Shown: in pieces, positions 59,574 through 64,000 of the stretch | How positions within the stretch are numbered: position 1 is the stretch's first letter | How the letters are laid out: the number at the start of each line of letters is the position of its first letter | NCBI GenBank assembly: GCA_965217205.1 | Contig: OZ244254.1 | Span: forward strand, 2,418,001-2,482,000 | DNA: 64,000 nucleotides | From: Maricaulis sp947259345 | GTDB taxonomy: Bacteria; Pseudomonadota; Alphaproteobacteria; Caulobacterales; Maricaulaceae | Direction: 5' to 3' | Notes under the pieces: model-generated | What the model saw: the letters and a program-made list of their open reading frames with translations, nothing else | Told to the model about the DNA's origin: nothing | Databases searched by the model: none | Program-made: the position numbers and the translations under genes

Positions 59574-61113
59574 GCCCGCAACGGACAGCCCCGGCGCGCC
59601 CTTCGCCCTGGTCCACACCACGACGGGCGGGGAACGCCTCTATGCGCTCGACGCCGAAGCCGCCCGGCGCGGGCTTCAGCCCGGACAGGCCGTCTCCGAT
59701 GCCAAGGCGCTGGAACCGGGCCTGCAACTGCGTCCGGCCGATCCGGCTGGCGATATCCGGCGCCTCGCCGCGCTGGCGCGAGGCTGTGGCCGCTGGTCCC
59801 CCTGGACTGCCCCCGACCCTGGCCAGCCCGGCGAGGACGGTATCCTGCTGGAGATCACCGGCTGCGCTCATTTGTTCGGCGGCGAGGATGCGCTGCTCAC
59901 CGAAGCCCTGACTGCCCTGCGCCGTCAGGGTCATGCGGCCCATGGCGCCATTGCCCCGACACTCGGCCTGGCCTGGGGTCTGGCCCGTCATGCCGCCCCC
60001 GATGCGCCAGGCGGACAGGTCGTGGTCACGGATATCGACACCGCCCTCAACCCGCTGCCGGTCGCCGCCCTGCGCATTGGCGAGACCGCCACCACATTGC
60101 GCCGTTTCGGGCTCAAACGGGTTGGCGATATCGCCAACCTGCCCCGCGCCAGCCTGGTCCGGCGTTTCGGCCGCGCCCTGGTCGACCGGCTCGACCAGGC
60201 GACCAGCCGGACGCGCGAAGTCCTCAATCCGCTGCAAGCCGTCACCCCCTTTCGCGCCCGCACCCGCTATGTCGATGCCCTCCTCCTGCTGGACGGGCTG
60301 AAACAGGGGGTGAAGGACACGGCCGAGGGCCTGTGTGAAGCGCTGGAAGCGGCCGGTCGCGGCGTTACCCGGCTCGACCTCCACCTCTTCCGCGTCGACG
60401 GCAAGACCCATCTCCTCACCCTGGGCACGGCCGCGCCGGCCCGCGAAGCCGGCCATCTCGCGCGTTTGTTCAACGAGAAACTCGACCGGGCCGAGATCGA
60501 TATCGGTTTCGGGATCGAGATGATCGAGCTGACCGCTCGCGCCACCCAACGCCTGGGCGAGCGCCAGGACGGGCTGGTTGATGACGGCCGCATCGACGAG
60601 ACCGATCTGGCTCGGCTGACCGACCGCCTTGTTGTTCGCCTGGGTGAGGACAAGGTCCAGCGGGCCGCCCGCCGGGCCAGCCACCAGCCCGACCGCGCTG
60701 CCGCCTGGCGCCCGGCCATGGCCGATCCGCCCACGCCAGCCACCGCGCGCCGCGCGCCCATGCTGGCGGTTGCCGAGCCCGCGCCGCAATCCGCCCTCCT
60801 GCCGCCGCCCCAGCGCCCCCTGCTCATCCTCGCCCGACCGGAACCGGCCGAAGCCGTCGCCGAAATTCCCGACGGTCCGCCGCGCAGCTTCATCTGGCGG
60901 CGGGTCCGCCACCAGGTTGATCGCGCCGAAGGCCCCGAACGCCTCGCCCCGGACTGGTGGCGCGAGGGCATCTGGCAGACCGACCGCCCGGCCCGCACCC
61001 GCGACTATTTCCGCGTCGAAACCCGCGAAGGCCGCCGCTTCTGGCTCTATCGCGACGGCCTCTACGGCCTCGAAACCACACGCCCCCAATGGTTCGTCCA
61101 TGGCGCGTCGTGA
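59410..61113 (+). CDS. imuB: ImuB, Y-family polymerase-like mutasome protein
   Basis: 567 aa from the ATG at 59410 (RRFMSLSLPRWPTDR, the usual ImuB opening). Then FALVHTTTGGERLYALDAEA, LQPGQAVSDAKALEPGLQL, ITGCAHLFGGEDALLTEAL, and a helix-hairpin region TTLRRFGLKRVGDIANLPRA. The catalytic acidic residues of active Y-family polymerases are replaced, so ImuB is the adaptor to the beta clamp. The C-terminus RTRDYFRVETREGRRFWLYR is typical. Residues about 20-60 are low-complexity and lie over the imuA tail. Confidence 0.9.
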   Translation: MRRFMSLSLPRWPTDRHRQSAIPGAIPGPIPGPPARLRPASARPWPVSSSASPDKPATDSPGAPFALVHTTTGGERLYALDAEAARRGLQPGQAVSDAKALEPGLQLRPADPAGDIRRLAALARGCGRWSPWTAPDPGQPGEDGILLEITGCAHLFGGEDALLTEALTALRRQGHAAHGAIAPTLGLAWGLARHAAPDAPGGQVVVTDIDTALNPLPVAALRIGETATTLRRFGLKRVGDIANLPRASLVRRFGRALVDRLDQATSRTREVLNPLQAVTPFRARTRYVDALLLLDGLKQGVKDTAEGLCEALEAAGRGVTRLDLHLFRVDGKTHLLTLGTAAPAREAGHLARLFNEKLDRAEIDIGFGIEMIELTARATQRLGERQDGLVDDGRIDETDLARLTDRLVVRLGEDKVQRAARRASHQPDRAAAWRPAMADPPTPATARRAPMLAVAEPAPQSALLPPPQRPLLILARPEPAEAVAEIPDGPPRSFIWRRVRHQVDRAEGPERLAPDWWREGIWQTDRPARTRDYFRVETREGRRFWLYRDGLYGLETTRPQWFVHGAS

Positions 61114-61165
61114 CCCTCCCCTGCAAGGCGGGGGAGGTGTCGAGCGCAGCGAGACGGAGGGGGAA
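61114..61165. repeat. Left inverted repeat flanking the DUF559 gene
   Basis: Directly after the imuB stop. It contains CCCCTGCAAGGCGGGGGA and GAGCGCAGCGAGA, which recur in inverse orientation at 61532-61588 (CCCCTGCAAAGCGGGGGA and GAGCGTAGCGAGA). Confidence 0.7.
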
Positions 61166-61179
61166 GAAAGGAGACGAAC

Positions 61180-61596
61180 ATGCGAGAGGACAGACACCGC
61201 GCCACAAAACAGGCCCGCCACCTCCGCCAGACCATGACGATGAGCGAAGTTCGCCTCTGGCAGGGCCTGCGCGCCCGCCGCCTCGACGGATTCCGCTTTC
61301 GGCGACAGCACCCGCTGGGCCGCTATATCGTGGACTTTGCCTGCCTGTCGGCGCGGCTTGTCGTGGAGGTTGACGGTCCGTCACACCAAAGCCCCGGGCA
61401 GGCTCTTTATGATGCACAGCGGACGGACTGGTTGGCCGCGCAAGGCTGGACAGTGCTCCGTGTCGACAATAACGCCGTGTTTCAGGATTTTGACCGGGTG
61501 CTGGCGGATATTCGCGGCGCGCTGGCTGACGCACCCCCATCGACCTCTCGCTACGCTCCGGCCCATTTCCCCCGCTTTGCAGGGGAAGATCATTGA
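61180..61596 (+). CDS. DUF559 endonuclease-like protein
   Basis: 138 aa. MSEVRLWQGLRARRLDGFRF, RQHPLGRYIVDFACLSARLV and VEVDGPSHQ form the Vsr/PD-(D/E)xK-like core (D in IVDF, E-x-D in VEVDG), then WLAAQGWTVLRVDNNAVFQD. AAGGAG precedes the ATG. The last ~22 codons lie in the right inverted repeat. It interrupts the otherwise standard imuB-dnaE2 junction, so it looks inserted. Its stop overlaps the dnaE2 start. Confidence 0.82.
   Translation: MREDRHRATKQARHLRQTMTMSEVRLWQGLRARRLDGFRFRRQHPLGRYIVDFACLSARLVVEVDGPSHQSPGQALYDAQRTDWLAAQGWTVLRVDNNAVFQDFDRVLADIRGALADAPPSTSRYAPAHFPRFAGEDH
61532..61588. repeat. Right inverted repeat flanking the DUF559 gene
   Basis: Imperfect inverse copy of 61114-61165 with a few mismatches and two extra bases in the middle. 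Its end supplies the AGGGGAAG ribosome site of dnaE2. Confidence 0.7.
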
Positions 61597-64000
61597 CGCA
61601 TGACTTTGCCGAATTGCTCACGGCCAGCAATTTCACCTTCCTGACCGGGGCCTCGCATCCCGACGAGATGGTGGCGCAGGCAAAGGCGCTGGGTCTGGCC
61701 GGAATCGGACTGGCCGACCGCAATTCCTTTGCCGGCATGGTGCGCGCCCACCTGGCTGCCAGGGAAGCGGGCATTCCACTCCTGGTCGGCACGCGCCTGG
61801 TCACGCGCTGCGGGCTGGAGATTGCGGCCTATCCAACCGACCTGGCAGCTTATGCCCGCCTGACCCGTCTGCTGACGGACGCCAATTTCGCCGCGACGAA
61901 AGGCGATTGTGACCTGCACGTCGGCGATGTCGCAAATGCCTCGCCCGGCCAGATCCTGCTGATCATCCCGCCGCGCGAGCCGGACCGGGAATGGCAAGAT
62001 AGGGTCACCGCCCTGCTGCCGACCCTCAAGGGCGAGACCCATCTCGTCCTGACCCGCTGGTTTGACGGCCGCGATGGCGAACGCCTGCACCGCCTCTCGC
62101 AGCTGGCGAATGACTGGGACCTCACGACCATCGCCAGCACGGATGCCCGCTATCACGCGCCGGGCCGCAAGCCGCTGGCCGATGTCGTCACCTGTATCCG
62201 CGAGCATGTCCGCATCAGCGAAGCCGGATTCCACCTCGCGGCCAATGCCGAACGCCATCTCAAACCGGCGACCGAAATCTATCGCCTCTTCGACGGCTAT
62301 GAAGACGCCGTGGCGCGCACGGTCGAGATCGCCCGCCGCCTGACCTTTTCGCTGGACGCGCTGGTCTATAATTATCCCGACGAGGTGATCGGCGAAAATG
62401 AAACGCCAAACGAGACCCTGCGGCGCCTCGCGGCAGACGGACTTCAAACCCGCTACCCCGCCGGCGCGCCCGACAAGATTGCCCGCGCCGTCGCCACCGA
62501 ACTCGACCTCATCGAAGGGCTCGACTACCCGTCCTATTTCCTCACCGTCTACGACATCATCCGCTTTGCCCGCTCGCGCGGCATATTGTGCCAGGGGCGT
62601 GGATCAGCGGCCAATTCGGCGGTCTGTTTCGCCATCGGCATCACCGAGGTCGACCCGGACCGGATCGATCTCCTCTTCGAGCGTTTCGTCTCGGCCGAGC
62701 GCGGCGAGCCGCCCGATATCGATGTCGACTTCGAGCATAATCGCCGCGAAGAGGTGATCCAGTATGTCTATGAGAAATACGGACGCCGCCGCGCTGCCAT
62801 GACGGCGACGGTGAATTGCTATCGCCCGCGCGGCGCCATCCGCGAAGTCGGCAAGGTGTTCGGCCTGTCGGGCGATGTCATCTCGGCCCTGTCGAAAAGC
62901 CTGTGGGGCTGGTCGTCTGGCGAGATCCGGGAGGACCGAATCCGCGACGAGCTCGGCCTCGATCCGGACAGTCCGGCCCTGGCCATGACGCTGCGCTATG
63001 CCCGCGAGCTGATGGGGTTTCCACGCCATCTCGCCCAGCATCCCGGCGGCTTCGTGATGACCCGCGCCCGCCTCGACGAGATCGTGCCGCTGCACAATGC
63101 CGCCATGCCCGAACGCACCATGCTGGAATGGGACAAGGAGGATATCGACGCGCTTGGCCTGATGAAGGTCGATGTGTTGGGTCTGGGCATGCTGACCTGT
63201 GTCGCCCGCGCCTTCGACCTGCTGGCCACGCATCATGGCCGCCATCTGACCATGGCCGGCATCCCGGCCGAGGACCCACGCGTCTATGACATGATCTGCA
63301 AGGCCGACACGGTCGGCGTCTTCCAGATCGAGAGCCGGGCCCAGATGACCATGTTGCCGCGCCTCAGGCCGCGCAATTTCTATGATCTGGTGATCGAGGT
63401 CGCCATCGTCCGGCCCGGCCCGATCCAGGGCGATATGGTCCATCCCTATCTGCGCCGGCGACGGGGCGAGGAAGTCGTGGAATTCCCCTCACGCGAGCTG
63501 GAGGAAGTCCTCGGCAAGACGCTCGGCGTGCCGCTCTTCCAGGAACAGGCCATGCGGATCGCCATTGTCGCCGCCGGCTTCACCCCGGCCGAGGCAGACC
63601 GGCTGCGTCGCTCCATGGCCGCCTTCCGGCGCTCAGGCACGATCCATGAAATGGGCCAGAAGCTCATGCATGGGATGATTGCCAATGGCTATGAGCCGGA
63701 CTTTGCCGAGCGCTGTTTCAAACAGCTCGAAGGCTTCGGCGAATACGGTTTTCCCGAAAGCCATGCCGCCAGCTTCGCCCTCATCGTCTATGTCTCCTGC
63801 TGGCTGAAGCATTATTATCCCGACGTCTTCCTTGCGGCGATGCTGAACAGCCAGCCCATGGGGTTCTATGCCCCCGCCCAACTGGTCCGCGATGCCCGCG
63901 AGCATGGCGTTGAAGTCCGCCCGCCCGACATCAATCATTCCGACTGGGATGCGACACTGGAAGAGACCGATATCCCGCGCCGCGACGGCACCGGCATGCG
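61593..64000 (+). CDS. dnaE2: Error-prone DNA polymerase DnaE2 (ImuC), 3' end outside window
   Basis: 802 codons are visible of an expected ~1050-1100. TTG start at 61593 with AGGGGAAG upstream, overlapping the DUF559 stop (TTGA). No in-frame ATG gives a better N-terminus. PHP domain (FAELLTASNFTFLTGASHPD, GLAGIGLADRNSFAGMV), then polymerase core: RSRGILCQGRGSAANSAVCF, the catalytic-Asp segment PPDIDVDFEHNRREEVIQYV, HPGGFVMTRARLDEIVPLHN, VDVLGLGMLTC and VAIVRPGPIQGDMVHPYLRR. Replicates over lesions with ImuA/ImuB under SOS control. Confidence 0.95.
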   Translation, partial: MTHDFAELLTASNFTFLTGASHPDEMVAQAKALGLAGIGLADRNSFAGMVRAHLAAREAGIPLLVGTRLVTRCGLEIAAYPTDLAAYARLTRLLTDANFAATKGDCDLHVGDVANASPGQILLIIPPREPDREWQDRVTALLPTLKGETHLVLTRWFDGRDGERLHRLSQLANDWDLTTIASTDARYHAPGRKPLADVVTCIREHVRISEAGFHLAANAERHLKPATEIYRLFDGYEDAVARTVEIARRLTFSLDALVYNYPDEVIGENETPNETLRRLAADGLQTRYPAGAPDKIARAVATELDLIEGLDYPSYFLTVYDIIRFARSRGILCQGRGSAANSAVCFAIGITEVDPDRIDLLFERFVSAERGEPPDIDVDFEHNRREEVIQYVYEKYGRRRAAMTATVNCYRPRGAIREVGKVFGLSGDVISALSKSLWGWSSGEIREDRIRDELGLDPDSPALAMTLRYARELMGFPRHLAQHPGGFVMTRARLDEIVPLHNAAMPERTMLEWDKEDIDALGLMKVDVLGLGMLTCVARAFDLLATHHGRHLTMAGIPAEDPRVYDMICKADTVGVFQIESRAQMTMLPRLRPRNFYDLVIEVAIVRPGPIQGDMVHPYLRRRRGEEVVEFPSRELEEVLGKTLGVPLFQEQAMRIAIVAAGFTPAEADRLRRSMAAFRRSGTIHEMGQKLMHGMIANGYEPDFAERCFKQLEGFGEYGFPESHAASFALIVYVSCWLKHYYPDVFLAAMLNSQPMGFYAPAQLVRDAREHGVEVRPPDINHSDWDATLEETDIPRRDGTGM

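Overview
GC-rich chromosomal DNA from an alphaproteobacterium, most probably Maricaulis or a close relative in the Maricaulales/Hyphomonadaceae. This rests on several traits. There is a fused N-acetylglutamate kinase/synthase next to an N-acetylornithine carbamoyltransferase. A GAAC-N7-GAAC LexA box controls an imuA-imuB-dnaE2 mutasome, -10 elements look like Caulobacter GCTA boxes, and genes are tightly packed with many ATGA start/stop overlaps. No rRNA, tRNA or CRISPR array was seen.

Layout. 1-5.5 kb: the start of an agmatine-deiminase-like gene, an Oar-like TonB-dependent receptor and a GT39-type glycosyltransferase. 5.5-8.8 kb (minus): argF'-argBA-argC. 8.9-15.5 kb: kdsB with a histidine phosphatase, an alpha/beta hydrolase with an MFS transporter, an M28 lipoprotein peptidase and a small secreted protein. 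15.5-19.6 kb: four paralogous HTH-PAS regulators around a PiT-like permease, two of them behind similar AT-rich palindromes. 19.6-24.3 kb (minus): a 2-oxoacid:ferredoxin oxidoreductase pair plus a GltD-like FAD/Fe-S protein. 24.5-26 kb: an AT-rich orphan gene and a small Ada-zinc-like protein. 26-33.5 kb: a LysR regulator divergent from a sulfite-reduction operon (cysG, DUF2849, cysI, a DUF934-CysH fusion, cysK, ferredoxin-NADP reductase). 33.5-37.5 kb: REP-like repeats and a single-chain restriction-modification enzyme with an AT-rich specificity region. 37.5-45 kb: typA, an orphan sensor, a MarR-controlled hpd operon and a MarR/S41-peptidase operon.

45.2-57.9 kb holds the most unusual locus. 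A membrane-anchored LuxR-type regulator and two small membrane proteins lead into ten intact tandem paralogues of a one-pass membrane protein. All ten share a near-identical first 40 residues and a central E-L-x-S-G-x-L-x-L-I motif, and diverge elsewhere. They resemble the uncharacterised DUF6090 type. Neighbouring copies are joined by 4-bp ATGA/GTGA overlaps, so the start of each copy supplies the stop of the one before. A DUF3500 protein, a TolB/TPR signalling protein and at least one decayed copy are interspersed, which suggests continuing expansion and loss.

57.9-64 kb: an SOS block. The SRAP (YedK/HMCES) gene and imuA diverge from one LexA box. imuB follows, then a DUF559 nuclease gene bounded by imperfect inverted repeats, then dnaE2, which runs off the window end.
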